39,984 nucleotides of DNA from JAJFUG01 sp964473155 (GCA_964473155.1 CAYYNT010000041.1:1-39984); one strand, 5' to 3'; shown: positions 25,338 through 34,051, counted from the first letter of the stretch. Translations and numbers: made by a program. Notes: a model not told the origin generated them from the sequence alone.

Positions 25338-26156
25338 ATGGAAAACCAGTCCCCCGGCGGCGCCGAAAACATGGTGGAGGTGCGCGACCTGACAGTCGCC
25401 TACAACGGCCGGACCGTGCTCAACCGCGTGAACCTGGATGTGCGCCGGGGCGAGACATTGGTGATACTGGGGGGCAGCGGCAGCGGCAAGAGCACGCTCC
25501 TGCGCCACATAATCGGCCTGGAGCGCTCCTCCGGCGGGCAGATTCTGATCAAGGGCAGCGATATCACCGCCCTGGACGAGGAGGAGCAGGACGCAATCCT
25601 GCGCAAGGTGGGCGTGGTGTTCCAGAGCTCGGCGATGTTCAACTCGATGAGCGTGGGCGACAACGTGGCCCTGCCGCTGAGGGAGCACACCCGCCTGGAG
25701 GAGTCCACGATCCAGATCATGACCCGGATTAAGCTCGAAATGGTGGGGCTCTCCGGGTTCGAGAACTACATGCCCTCGGAGCTGTCTGGAGGCATGCGCA
25801 AGCGCGCCGCATTCGCCCGGGCCATTTCGATGGACCCGGAGATACTGTTCTGCGATGAGCCCTCGGCCGGACTCGACCCGATAATCGGCGCGGGTCTGGA
25901 CCAGTTGATCCTGAAGCTGAAGCGGGCGCTCAAGATGACTATCGTGGCCGTTACCCATGAGATGGAGTCAGTTTATACTATCGCCGACCGGCTGATCATG
26001 CTGCATCGAGGAGACATCATTTTCCGCGGCACGCTGGACGAGTTCCGAGCCTGCGACAACGAGCGGGTACGACAGTTCATCGAGCGGCGTCCCGACAGCC
26101 GCGACGAACAGGATACCGGGCGCTTCGTGCGCGCCCTGACAGAGAACCGTTTCTGA
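25338..26156 (+). CDS. mlaF: MlaF-type ABC transporter ATP-binding protein
   Basis: This cytoplasmic ATPase partner of MlaE has 272 residues. Walker A GGSGSGKST is at 45-53, the Q-loop at VVFQSS (94-98), the ABC signature LSGGM at 149-153, Walker B ILFCDE at 169-174, and the switch histidine in VAVTHEM. The ATG at 25338 follows the mlaE stop by 2 bases; upstream in-frame GTGs at 25329 and 25332 are alternatives. An aGGTGA just before the start can serve as ribosome-binding site. It is co-transcribed with mlaE and mlaD. Confidence 0.95.
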   Translation: MENQSPGGAENMVEVRDLTVAYNGRTVLNRVNLDVRRGETLVILGGSGSGKSTLLRHIIGLERSSGGQILIKGSDITALDEEEQDAILRKVGVVFQSSAMFNSMSVGDNVALPLREHTRLEESTIQIMTRIKLEMVGLSGFENYMPSELSGGMRKRAAFARAISMDPEILFCDEPSAGLDPIIGAGLDQLILKLKRALKMTIVAVTHEMESVYTIADRLIMLHRGDIIFRGTLDEFRACDNERVRQFIERRPDSRDEQDTGRFVRALTENRF

Positions 26157-26194
26157 ACGGTAGCAGGCTCACTCCCCAGAACGGAACGGATGAA

Positions 26195-27115
26195 ATGGGA
26201 CGAAACTCACGTTATCGCGCCTCGGAAATCAAAGCCGGATTCTGGATACTCATTTCGATGCTGGTCCTGGCCGGGTTCCTGGTGCTGATCAGCGGGGCGA
26301 AATTCTGGAAACAGAGCGATAACTACAGGGTGCGCCTTCAGTACATCGGCGGCCTCGAGGCGGGTTCTCCGGTGCGCATGGGCGGAATGCTGGTGGGCAA
26401 GGTCAGCGCGGTCAACCTCCTGCCCGAGGATTCCGCCCTCGAACTGACAATCGAGGTTCCGGAAGGGATGCCGGTCAAGTCCGGCACGACCGCCTACCTG
26501 AGCTTTGTCTCGATCACCAGCGAGCAGCATCTTGAGCTGAACCCTTTTCGCGGCCAGGCTGAACTGCTCTCGCCGGGCGATCTGATCCCGAGCCGGGAAA
26601 TGCTTGAGATGGCGGATGTGCTGGCGAAGTTCGACATGGTGGGGGATTCGGTCCAGATGATCCTGCACAACATAAACCATCTGCTCAACCCGTTGAATCT
26701 GTCGCGGATCGATTCGATAATCTCGCGGACAAACTCTATAATGACGACAGTCAACCCGCGGGTGAAAGAGGTCCTGGACAACCTGAACCAGGCGGCCTCC
26801 TCGATGGATTCCCTGCTGCGCAACATCAACCAGTTCGTGGACGGGGCCGACACCTCGTTCCAGCGCCTGGCTTCCGATGCGCGGACCCTGATCGGACAGG
26901 CCGGACTGACCCTGGCCCGTATCGACACCACGGCCCAGGGGGCCAATCTGATGCTGGACGCCAACAGCGCCAGGATGACAGAAGCGCTGGAGAATGTCGA
27001 GGAAGCCAGCTACAACCTGCGTCTCCTGTCCGATGCGGTCAAGGACAACCCGTTCCTGCTTATCCGGGCTATCCCGAAGAAAGAACGCAAGTTACAGGAG
27101 ACACAGAACAAATAG
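26195..27115 (+). CDS. mlaD: MlaD-type MCE-domain protein
   Basis: This is a periplasmic lipid-binding component tethered to the inner membrane. The 306 residues comprise one N-terminal membrane helix (about 15-35), a single MCE domain (about 43-120, VRLQYIGGLEAGSPVRMGGMLVGKV, then STSEQ-like ITSEQHLELNP), and a long helical C-terminal region (about 140-290) rich in Asn, Leu and Ser that would form a coiled-coil tube, as in MCE-family proteins. It completes an E-F-D set. It starts at ATG 26195, 38 bases after mlaF. No mlaC or mlaA follows, since lon is next. Confidence 0.93.
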   Translation: MGRNSRYRASEIKAGFWILISMLVLAGFLVLISGAKFWKQSDNYRVRLQYIGGLEAGSPVRMGGMLVGKVSAVNLLPEDSALELTIEVPEGMPVKSGTTAYLSFVSITSEQHLELNPFRGQAELLSPGDLIPSREMLEMADVLAKFDMVGDSVQMILHNINHLLNPLNLSRIDSIISRTNSIMTTVNPRVKEVLDNLNQAASSMDSLLRNINQFVDGADTSFQRLASDARTLIGQAGLTLARIDTTAQGANLMLDANSARMTEALENVEEASYNLRLLSDAVKDNPFLLIRAIPKKERKLQETQNK

Positions 27116-27128
27116 AACCGGATCGGGG

Positions 27129-27134
27129 TATAAT
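27129..27134 (+). promoter_or_regulatory. Possible -10 element upstream of lon
   Basis: A perfect TATAAT lies 118 bases before the lon ATG, but the expected -35 position shows no recognisable box. No CIRCE-type or sigma-32-type heat-shock element was recognised in the 136-base gap. The gap also has a weak GCCGCT/AGCGGC inverted repeat near 27182-27210. Confidence 0.25.
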
Positions 27135-27251
27135 AATCAGGAGTTGAAAAGGTTTATCACGAGATTCAATTGTGTCCGGGGCCGCTGCCGCTCATACGAG
27201 TAAAAGCGGCTCTTTGAATATTCATACTGTTGGTGGAAGGCAAAGAAAGAC

Positions 27252-29699
27252 ATGCAGGAAAAAATGCTGAAGTTTGAAAAGGACGGGGAAACATTCGAAA
27301 CCGTGGATATACTGCCGGTCCTGCCACTAAGGGACGTGGTGGTTTTCCCTTATATGGTGATCCCCCTGATGGTGGGGCGGCCGAACTCAGTGGCCGGGAT
27401 CGAGTCGGCCATGCTGGGCGACCGGCTGATCCTGCTGGTGTCGCAGCTTGACGGGGAGAACGAGGAGCCGTCCGGGCGCGACCTGAACCGCGTGGGTGTG
27501 ATCGGCCGTATCCTGCAGTCGGTGCGGTTGCCGGATGGGACGCTCAAGGTGCTGGTCGAGGGCCTGGAAAAAGCGCGCATCCGCCGCTACATGGCAAGCC
27601 AGGAATACCTTCGCGCCAGGCTGGAACTTCTGCCGTTCGACCTTGAGGGCGGCAAGGAACTCCAGGCTCTCAGCCGCAAGGCCATGCGCCTGTTCGAGGA
27701 GTACGTCAAGCTCAACCCCCGTCTGCCGGATGAGCTTCTCACCGCCACCCAGAACGTGGACAACCTTCTGCGCCAGGGCTACATAATCGCCGGGCACCTT
27801 CTTATCCGGATGCCGGAAAAGCAGCGGATTCTGGAGGCCGAGTCTCTTGATCGTCATTTCGCGCTGGTCTGCCAGTACCTGAACGCGGAAATGGAAATCC
27901 TGCGCCTGGAGCGCAAGATCGACGATAACGTGAAACGTCAGATCATGAAGAACCAGCGCGAGTTCTACCTCCAGGAGCAGCTCAAGGCGATCCACCGCGA
28001 GCTGGGCCACGATGAGGAGGGATACGACGAGATCGAGGAACTGCGCGGCCAGTTGCGCAAGAAGAAGCTGCCGGATGAGGTGCTGGCCAAGGCCGAGAAA
28101 GAGGTTTCCAAGCTGTCGCGCATGAGCACGATGAGTCCGGAGGCCACGGTGGTGCGCAACTACCTGGACTGGATTATCTCGCTGCCCTGGCGCGAGACGA
28201 CAAAGAGCCGCTTGGACGTGAACGAGGTGGCCCGTATCCTGGATGAGGACCATTACGGCCTGCGCAAGATCAAGGACCGGATTATCGAGTATATCGCCGT
28301 GGCCAAGTTGGCCGGCGAGCTTCGCGGTCCGATCCTCTGTTTCGTGGGGCCTCCGGGCGTGGGCAAGACCTCGCTGGGCCAGTCGATCGCGCGGGCGCTG
28401 GGCCGCAAGATAACGCGCCTGTCTGTAGGCGGGGTGCGGGACGAGGCAGAGATACGCGGCCACCGCCGCACCTATATCGGGGCGATGCCGGGCAAGATAA
28501 TCCAGTCGATGAAGCGCGCCGGGGTGATCAATCCGGTGATCCTGATCGACGAAATCGACAAGATGAGCGCCGATTACCGCGGCGACCCTTCCTCGGCCCT
28601 GCTCGAAGTGCTGGACCCGGAACAGAACACACAGTTCGTGGATCATTACCTGGAGGTCGACTATGACCTGTCCAAGGTGATGTTCATCACCACGGCCAAC
28701 TATGCGCACCAGATTCCGGACCCGCTGCGCGACCGCATGGAGCTGATCACCCTGCCGGGCTACCTGCACGATGAGAAGCGCGAGATCGCCCGCCGCTTCC
28801 TGGTCCCCAAGCAGGTCAAGGCGCATGGGATCAAACCCGGTCAGGTGGAGATAACGGACAAGGCCATAGATTCGATGATCGAGCACTACACCCGCGAGGC
28901 CGGGGTGCGCGCCCTGGAGCGCTCGATAGAGGCGGTCTGCCGCAAGACGGCGCGCAAGCTGGCCGAAAGCGGCAGGAAACGGCGCAAGCCGATCCGGATC
29001 ACCCCCGGGGCGTTGGACGATTATCTGGGCGCGCCGAAGTTCCTGGATACGGAATTGGAAGGCTCGGACCGGGTGGGGCTGGCCAATGGCATGGCCTGGA
29101 CCGGGGCTGGCGGGGCGCTGCTTCAGATCGAGGTGGCGACCCTGGACGGCAAGGGCAAGCTCACCCTGACCGGAAAGCTGGGCGAGGTCATGAAAGAGTC
29201 GGCCGAGGCGGCGCTGACCTACGTGCGCTCGCGCTGGCGTGATTTCGGGCTGGAGCCGGATTTCTACCGCAAGCTGGATATCCACGTGCACGTGCCGGAG
29301 GGAGCGACGCCCAAGGACGGCCCCTCGGCGGGGGTGGCTATCACCACCGCCATTGTCAGCGCCCTGAGCGGCGTGCCGGTGCGGCGCGATGTCTCGATGA
29401 CCGGCGAGGTGACCCTGCGCGGACGGGTTCTGCCGGTGGGCGGGCTGAACGAAAAAACAGTGGCGGCGGTGCGCGCCGGGGTGAACGTTATAATCTGGCC
29501 CGCCGCAAACCGCAAGGACCTCGAGGAACTTCCGCGCGAGGTGCGGGAACAGGCCGACATCCGGTTCGTCGAGTCGGTGGATGATGTTCTGGCCATCGCC
29601 CTGGCCGGTCCGCTGCCGCCGCCCTCGACAAAGACAGTCCTTCCGGTGGCCGGTGATTCGCTGGACATGGACACGCCTGCCGGGCAGTACCAGCATTGA
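27252..29699 (+). CDS. lon: ATP-dependent protease Lon
   Basis: This cytoplasmic AAA+ serine protease degrades misfolded and regulatory proteins. The 815 residues are full length: N-terminal LON substrate-binding domain (about 18-215, LPVLPLRDVVVFPYMVIPLMVGR), a coiled-coil linker (about 220-300), the AAA+ module with Walker A GPPGVGKTS near 366-374 and Walker B VILIDEIDK, and the C-terminal protease with the Ser-Lys dyad: Ser in KDGPSAGVA near 691 and Lys in GGLNEKTVA near 734. The 43-residue spacing is the same as in E. coli Lon. An intact, canonical Lon. Confidence 0.98.
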   Translation: MQEKMLKFEKDGETFETVDILPVLPLRDVVVFPYMVIPLMVGRPNSVAGIESAMLGDRLILLVSQLDGENEEPSGRDLNRVGVIGRILQSVRLPDGTLKVLVEGLEKARIRRYMASQEYLRARLELLPFDLEGGKELQALSRKAMRLFEEYVKLNPRLPDELLTATQNVDNLLRQGYIIAGHLLIRMPEKQRILEAESLDRHFALVCQYLNAEMEILRLERKIDDNVKRQIMKNQREFYLQEQLKAIHRELGHDEEGYDEIEELRGQLRKKKLPDEVLAKAEKEVSKLSRMSTMSPEATVVRNYLDWIISLPWRETTKSRLDVNEVARILDEDHYGLRKIKDRIIEYIAVAKLAGELRGPILCFVGPPGVGKTSLGQSIARALGRKITRLSVGGVRDEAEIRGHRRTYIGAMPGKIIQSMKRAGVINPVILIDEIDKMSADYRGDPSSALLEVLDPEQNTQFVDHYLEVDYDLSKVMFITTANYAHQIPDPLRDRMELITLPGYLHDEKREIARRFLVPKQVKAHGIKPGQVEITDKAIDSMIEHYTREAGVRALERSIEAVCRKTARKLAESGRKRRKPIRITPGALDDYLGAPKFLDTELEGSDRVGLANGMAWTGAGGALLQIEVATLDGKGKLTLTGKLGEVMKESAEAALTYVRSRWRDFGLEPDFYRKLDIHVHVPEGATPKDGPSAGVAITTAIVSALSGVPVRRDVSMTGEVTLRGRVLPVGGLNEKTVAAVRAGVNVIIWPAANRKDLEELPREVREQADIRFVESVDDVLAIALAGPLPPPSTKTVLPVAGDSLDMDTPAGQYQH

Positions 29700-29705
29700 C
29701 CGGCA

Positions 29706-29831
29706 GGATTGTCTGAAAAAGGGAAGTATAGTTGCCGCGGGGACAGACAAAGTTATATTTTCTTGTAGGGTATAGTGTTGCGTAGGGGCGACCGGCCGGT
29801 CGCCCCTACATTTTTGTCTTTTGAGATAGGA
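29706..29831 (-). mobile_element. MITE-like element A, copy 4 (decayed ends, intact hairpin)
   Basis: The ends GGATTGTCTGAAAAAG (29706) and CTTTTGAGATAGG (29818-29830) are diverged versions of the terminal inverted repeats at 34052-34177, in the opposite orientation. The total length, 126 bases, is the same as that copy, and the hairpin sits at the same relative place. The interior between ends and hairpin is poorly conserved, so this copy is old. It fills most of the gap between lon and engB. Confidence 0.5.
29782..29809. repeat. 28-base perfect palindrome (hairpin module, GACCGGCCGGTC core)
   Basis: GTAGGGGCGACCGG is followed directly by its exact reverse complement. On the plus strand the stem is followed by A and a T-rich run (TTTTTGTCTTTT), so it could also terminate lon transcription. 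It is nearly identical to the hairpin at 31923-31950. Confidence 0.75.
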
Positions 29832-29887
29832 AGTTTATCCTTATTTTAGTACATGCATTCAACTGTTTATCCACGAGAACAAACCGG

Positions 29888-30559
29888 ATGAATAAAGAGA
29901 CTTCCAATATAAAAAGAATCAAATCAGTCGAGCCGGCCGGGGCTTTCTGGCGCGAGGGCGACAGGCCTCCGGACGACCGTCCGCAGGTGGCTTTCGCCGG
30001 GCGCAGCAACGTGGGCAAGTCCTCGCTCATCAACCGTCTGTGCAACCGTCGCAAGCTGGCGGCGGCGAGCGGCACGCCGGGCAAGACCCGCAAGCTGCAC
30101 TTTTTCCTGGTGAACGGCTCGTTCTACCTGGTCGATCTGCCGGGCTACGGGTTCACGAAACTGCCCATCGAGGTCCGGGAAAAGTGGCAGCGCCTGATCG
30201 AGGGTTATCTTAATTCCAGCCGCGGCCTGCGCGGGGTGGTCTGCCTGATAGACATCCGTCATATCCTGATGGACAGCGACCGCAGGATGCTGCAATATCT
30301 GTCGGCAAAGGGCATACCGGCGCTGGTCGCCCTGACCAAGGCGGACAAGCTGGGACGCAATCAGCAGGCGCAGGCGGTTTCGGAACTGTTGAAAGAGGCC
30401 GGTGGAGCGCTGGAACGCGGGCAGGTGCTGCTCACCTCCTCGCAGAGCGGCCTGGGCATGGTGGAACTCGAACAGGCTGTATTGGAGCTTGTGCAGGAAC
30501 GGCCGGCCGCGGATGAAACCGGCCTGAATGATAAAAACCATAGTCAGGGGAATGATTGA
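29888..30559 (+). CDS. engB: Ribosome-biogenesis GTPase EngB (YsxC/YihA)
   Basis: This essential small GTPase is involved in large-subunit ribosome assembly. The 223 residues show G1 GRSNVGKSS at 38-46, a G2 threonine in SGTPGKTR (about 61-68), G3 DLPGYG at 83-88 and G4 TKAD at 150-153, all as in EngB. The C-terminal 20 residues are a hydrophilic extension beyond the usual end. The start is ATG at 29888. The stop overlaps the TTG start of the next gene (TTGA), so the two are coupled. Confidence 0.96.
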   Translation: MNKETSNIKRIKSVEPAGAFWREGDRPPDDRPQVAFAGRSNVGKSSLINRLCNRRKLAAASGTPGKTRKLHFFLVNGSFYLVDLPGYGFTKLPIEVREKWQRLIEGYLNSSRGLRGVVCLIDIRHILMDSDRRMLQYLSAKGIPALVALTKADKLGRNQQAQAVSELLKEAGGALERGQVLLTSSQSGLGMVELEQAVLELVQERPAADETGLNDKNHSQGND

Positions 30560-31632
30560 GGATGCCGAAAGAGACGCTGTACCCGTTTCTTCTGGCCCCG
30601 ATCTTCAAGGAGAAGATCTGGGGCGGCCGTCTGATGCAAAGCATACTGAATAAAGATCTTCCGCCCGGGAAAATGATCGGCGAGAGCTGGGAGCTGGCGG
30701 ACCACCGCGATGACATCACCACGCCGCTCAACGGGCCGCTGGCCGGAGCGAGCTTTCACGAGCTTTACCTTAAGCATTCCCGCGAGTTGCTGGGCCGTAT
30801 GAACGGGCATGGTGAGGCGTTCCCGCTTCTGACCAAGTTCATCGATTCCAGCCAGTTGCTTTCGCTGCAGGTGCATCCATCGGATTCGTTCGCCCTGGAG
30901 CATGACGGGGAGTACGGTAAGACCGAGTGCTGGTATGTCGTGTATGCCGGCGAGGGGGCCAAGGTGGTGCGCGGGCTGACGGATGGGGTTATACGGGAGG
31001 AGTTCCGTCTGGCGCTCGAGACAGGAGAGGGCCTGGAGTCGATGCTGGTGAGCCATCCAGTGTCAAGCGGAGATTTTCTTTTCCTCCCCACGGGAGTGGT
31101 GCACGCTATCGGCGAGGGGACGATCATCCTGGAGATCGAGCAGAACTCCGACATGACCTACCGCCTCAGTGACTGGGGCCGTCTGGGTGCGGATGGCAAA
31201 CCCCGGCCCCTGCACCTGGACAAGGGCCTGGCGGTCACGGACTTCAACGACCGCAGCGAGCCGAAAACCGCCGGACTTGCTTTCCATGAAGCCGGGAACC
31301 GTCATGCCTTCATGTGCTCCTGCCGCTATTTCAGCGTCGAGATCATTGACCTGGAGAGCACCCTTCGGCTGGACACCGGCGGAACAGCTTTCTTTGTGCT
31401 GACTCTGGTCCAGGGCGCTGCCGAGATAACCGGAGAGAACGGAGAGAGGCTGGAGGTCAAGACCGGCGATACGGTGTTCCTTCCGGCTCTGCCACAGAAT
31501 ACCACTGTAACGCCGGGACGGGCCTGCCGGATGGTGAAAGCCTGGATCGATCCGACGCACCGCCGCTTTATCGAGCCTCTCCTGCGCAAGGGTTTCCCGA
31601 TGCAGGAAATCGAGCGGTTGATCCGGCGCTGA
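30556..31632 (+). CDS. manA: Mannose-6-phosphate isomerase, type I (ManA-like)
   Basis: This zinc-dependent cupin interconverts fructose-6-phosphate and mannose-6-phosphate, feeding GDP-mannose and other activated sugars for glycans. The 358 residues belong to the short bacterial class. Zinc ligands Gln105 and His107 (LQVHPSD), Glu124 (KTECWYV) and His183 (GVVHAIGEGT) are present, and so is the catalytic Arg203 in SDMTYRLSDWGR. The start is TTG at 30556 with AGGGG 5 bases upstream; the ATG at 30562 is an alternative. A role in supplying sugars to the LPS genes elsewhere in the window is an inference. Confidence 0.92.
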   Translation: MRMPKETLYPFLLAPIFKEKIWGGRLMQSILNKDLPPGKMIGESWELADHRDDITTPLNGPLAGASFHELYLKHSRELLGRMNGHGEAFPLLTKFIDSSQLLSLQVHPSDSFALEHDGEYGKTECWYVVYAGEGAKVVRGLTDGVIREEFRLALETGEGLESMLVSHPVSSGDFLFLPTGVVHAIGEGTIILEIEQNSDMTYRLSDWGRLGADGKPRPLHLDKGLAVTDFNDRSEPKTAGLAFHEAGNRHAFMCSCRYFSVEIIDLESTLRLDTGGTAFFVLTLVQGAAEITGENGERLEVKTGDTVFLPALPQNTTVTPGRACRMVKAWIDPTHRRFIEPLLRKGFPMQEIERLIRR

Positions 31633-31724
31633 GGCAGGAGATATTTGGGAAAGGCATCCGGTTGATAGCAGGAGCTTTCCCAAAAGACCTTGTTTTGCGC
31701 TTTGAGAATTCGTGCAATCTTTAA

Positions 31725-31895
31725 AGGTGTGTTGATTTATTGGAACAAATCCCCCTCGATCCCCCTTGGCAAGGGGGGAGGAACGTCCGCCACTTCAGGT
31801 TATCTGCAAATGACTGTCAGTAGCGGTTTTGCAGTCCCCCTTAAAAAAAGGGGAAACAGGGGGTTGTGTTCTTTAAATTATTTTTCAACACGCTT
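31725..31895. mobile_element. MITE-like element B inserted in element A, TTAA on both sides
   Basis: The 171-base segment has imperfect terminal inverted repeats: AGGTGTGTTGATTTAT at the left and the complement of AAGCGTGTTGAAAAAT at the right. Further inside come CCCCCTCGATCCCCCTT and, inverted, AAGGGGGACT-type and AAGGGGAAACAGGGGG blocks. TTAA lies directly outside on both sides (31721-31724 and 31896-31899), as expected for a 4-base target duplication. It has no coding capacity. The family is not assigned. Similar C-run inverted repeats are widespread in other bacterial genomes. Confidence 0.65.
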
Positions 31896-31922
31896 TTAAA
31901 TAATTGAAATTAAAGCAGTTTT

Positions 31923-31950
31923 GTAGGGGCGACCGGCTGGTCGCCCCTAC
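31923..31950. repeat. 28-base palindrome with one mismatched centre (hairpin module)
   Basis: GTAGGGGCGACC and GGTCGCCCCTAC form a 12-base-pair stem around GGCT. It differs by one base from the hairpin at 29782-29809 and occupies the same position within element A copy 3. Confidence 0.75.
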
Positions 31951-32015
31951 AACGCAGGCTTCTGAGACGATCCTTTTGTTCGAGATGAATTCTTGCAGTT
32001 CCGCCGCCGATTCGT

Positions 32016-33839
32016 TCAGCGCAGGATGTCGCGGGCCAGGGCCACGGCGTCCGCTGCCGAGAAGCGCCCGTCGGAGTTGAAATCCAGCGCCGTGCTGGAC
32101 GGGTCTGCCAGGCCGCGCAGCAGAAGGTTGAGCACGTCCAGCAGGCTCACTTTCCCGTCTCCGTTGATATCCCCGTTCATTACCCTGAAGCTTGCCGGGG
32201 CGCTCGAATAGCTGGAGGGCCAGTATGTCTCGTTCCACTGCAAGTCCCTGGCGCGAACATACCAGCGCACCTCTTTCCCGCTCTTGAAACCGGGAATCAC
32301 GGCGCTGTACTGCCCGCTGGCCCCGGCTGTCATCTGCACCCGCTGGTAGACTGAATCCGTGGCCGCTCGGTAATACAGGTGCACGTACATCAGGTGCTCG
32401 TCGCTCACACGGAAGCTTACGGTGTAGGGACCGACAGAGTCCACGGTGTTTGACGGAATGACTGAACTCTGGATCACCGGCTTGACCGAATCCGGAGCGA
32501 TGAACGCGGCGTCGGTTTCGGTCATGTAGCCTGCCGGCGTCGTGCGCTGTTCCGGCGTTGCACCGGCGGCCCAATCGGTGGCAAAGGCGGAATGCCAGCC
32601 GGACCATTCAGACCAGTTCCCGGCTGCGTCGCGCTGACGGACCCTGGAAAAATGCAGGGTGTTCGCGGCCAGAGTGGTCTGACCCTCGCGCGGGCCGGTG
32701 AAAGAGCCGGACTGAGTATCGACCGTCACCTGGTTTACCGCACCCTCCACAACGCCGCGCCAGACCACGGTGCAGTCCAGCTCCGGCCCGTCGTAGCGTG
32801 TCACCAAACCGTCATCCGTGGCCACTGCGTGCAGCGGTTTCTGCCGTCCCTGGGCCACCTCTATCTCCCATCCGCCCTGTGACGTTCCTGTTTCGGAGCT
32901 TTTGAAGGCGGATTTCACAAGCGCTGGATTGAAACCAGTACGCACCGGCCCTACCGGCTGTGTGCCCATGATCAGGTTGTCATAGAACCGGCTCTGCTTT
33001 TTGGGGCTTCCGCCGTTCCAGTAGCAGTCCCACATCATGGCGTTCGGGGTGTGGCCCCTGTAACCGGCGGCGAGATCGTACCCGGCGACGTCACAGATCA
33101 GCATGCCGTCCGCCCAGGCCTGCAGGCGGTCGGAACGGCCGCCCTCACCCAGGGTCAGCCGCATTTCGTGGTGAATCCAGCGGCCGATGTTCTGCGGATT
33201 GGCATAGAAGAAATTGGTGTAATGATTGGGTATCCATTCGCGATGCGCGCCGGGAACCTTTGTCTGCGCCTCCATGGAGATGTGGCCGTCCGTTCCGTCC
33301 GTCCAGTAATAGACGATATAGAGGGAGGTGTAATCGTTGACGTCATAGCAGCGCAGACGGGCGTTCTTGTTGGGGTACAGGCCGTTGCGGGGTTCAAAGC
33401 CTTCCTCGTACTTGTGATACCAGCTCGCGACGAAAGTGGTGTAGGATTTTCTCTGATCTTCGGGGATGGTTGAGGTGTACATCGGGGAATCCCCGAAAAA
33501 TCTCACGGCCCAGCCCGCGCTGCCCGGATCGTCGTTGGGTCCATACTGGCTCAGGGGAAGATACTCCTGCTGGATCGAGCGATTGCCGCCGAATGGATCC
33601 TTTTGGGTTATGTCAAACCGTCCGTCATTGGTGCTTACGTCCTGGAACCGGTCGGACAGACGGTCAAGGGCCTCGAAGTCCTCGGCGAAGAACACGCCGG
33701 GCAGGGAATCCAGCCGCATGGAGGATGATGGCTTGACCCGCTCGATTTTCGGGGTGGCCGTGGCGGAGAAGACAACAGCCGGAAGCAGAAGGCTTACGAG
33801 AAACAACAGCGCTGGATTTAGATTGCGTGGAACTGGCAT
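32016..33839 (-). CDS. Secreted protein with lyase/lectin-like jelly-roll, Fn3-like part and C-terminal dockerin
   Basis: The start is the ATG at 33839, because only from there does a normal signal peptide follow (hydrophobic 8-24, then AVVFSATA); the frame is open further upstream. In the 607 residues, about 40-300 resembles a concanavalin-type jelly-roll such as those in polysaccharide lyases or laminin-G domains (FFAEDFE, WHHEMRL-like IHHEMRLTLGEGG, FYDNLIMG). About 300-535 contains beta-sandwich, Fn3-like segments (WSEWSGWH, SYTVSFRVSD-like). The end is a type I dockerin with two calcium loops, DINGDGKVSLLDV and DFNSDGRFSAADA. No cohesin is seen in the window. Catalytic activity is not proven, and the glycan-binding or lyase idea is an inference. 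Confidence 0.75.
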   Translation of the reverse strand: MPVPRNLNPALLFLVSLLLPAVVFSATATPKIERVKPSSSMRLDSLPGVFFAEDFEALDRLSDRFQDVSTNDGRFDITQKDPFGGNRSIQQEYLPLSQYGPNDDPGSAGWAVRFFGDSPMYTSTIPEDQRKSYTTFVASWYHKYEEGFEPRNGLYPNKNARLRCYDVNDYTSLYIVYYWTDGTDGHISMEAQTKVPGAHREWIPNHYTNFFYANPQNIGRWIHHEMRLTLGEGGRSDRLQAWADGMLICDVAGYDLAAGYRGHTPNAMMWDCYWNGGSPKKQSRFYDNLIMGTQPVGPVRTGFNPALVKSAFKSSETGTSQGGWEIEVAQGRQKPLHAVATDDGLVTRYDGPELDCTVVWRGVVEGAVNQVTVDTQSGSFTGPREGQTTLAANTLHFSRVRQRDAAGNWSEWSGWHSAFATDWAAGATPEQRTTPAGYMTETDAAFIAPDSVKPVIQSSVIPSNTVDSVGPYTVSFRVSDEHLMYVHLYYRAATDSVYQRVQMTAGASGQYSAVIPGFKSGKEVRWYVRARDLQWNETYWPSSYSSAPASFRVMNGDINGDGKVSLLDVLNLLLRGLADPSSTALDFNSDGRFSAADAVALARDILR

Positions 33840-34051
33840 GGTAAGGACGCCTCGAAAGGGTGAATGTTTCGGGGAGATTGTATCCGTCTTGCAGGAATCA
33901 AGATTCATGCCGAATGGTATAAACGGGCTAAATGATGCGGGATGCATGGTTAGCTTTTTGGAACATATTGTCTGATTCTCATAATATGTAAAAATATTCT
34001 CAATTCTGAAAAACGGCTCAACAGCGCCGCAGAAAAGCTGCCCGACAGAAA

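Larger units (their letters stand above)
31671..31973 (-). mobile_element. MITE-like element A, copy 3, split by element B
   Basis: 31671-31720 matches the reverse complement of the right half of copy 2 (shared CCCAAAAG, TTTTGC, CTTTG and TGCAATCT blocks). 31900-31973 matches the remainder (AATTGAAAT, AAAGCAGTT, TGTAGGGGC, then a decayed end near CTTCTGAGAC). The two halves join cleanly if 31725-31899 is removed, giving about 128 bases, the normal length of the element. Confidence 0.68.
31633..32015. other. 383-base intergenic region made almost entirely of nested repeats
   Basis: From 31671 to 31973 the gap is a copy of element A interrupted by element B (see those entries). Only about 40 bases at each side are unexplained. 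No gene is supported. The two neighbouring genes converge here. Confidence 0.65.

Noticed and set aside
27387..29750. A 787-codon open frame antisense to lon
   Set aside because: Lon is intact and canonical on the plus strand. The antisense frame is Arg/His/Gln-rich and without domains, which is typical of a mirror frame in G+C-rich coding DNA.
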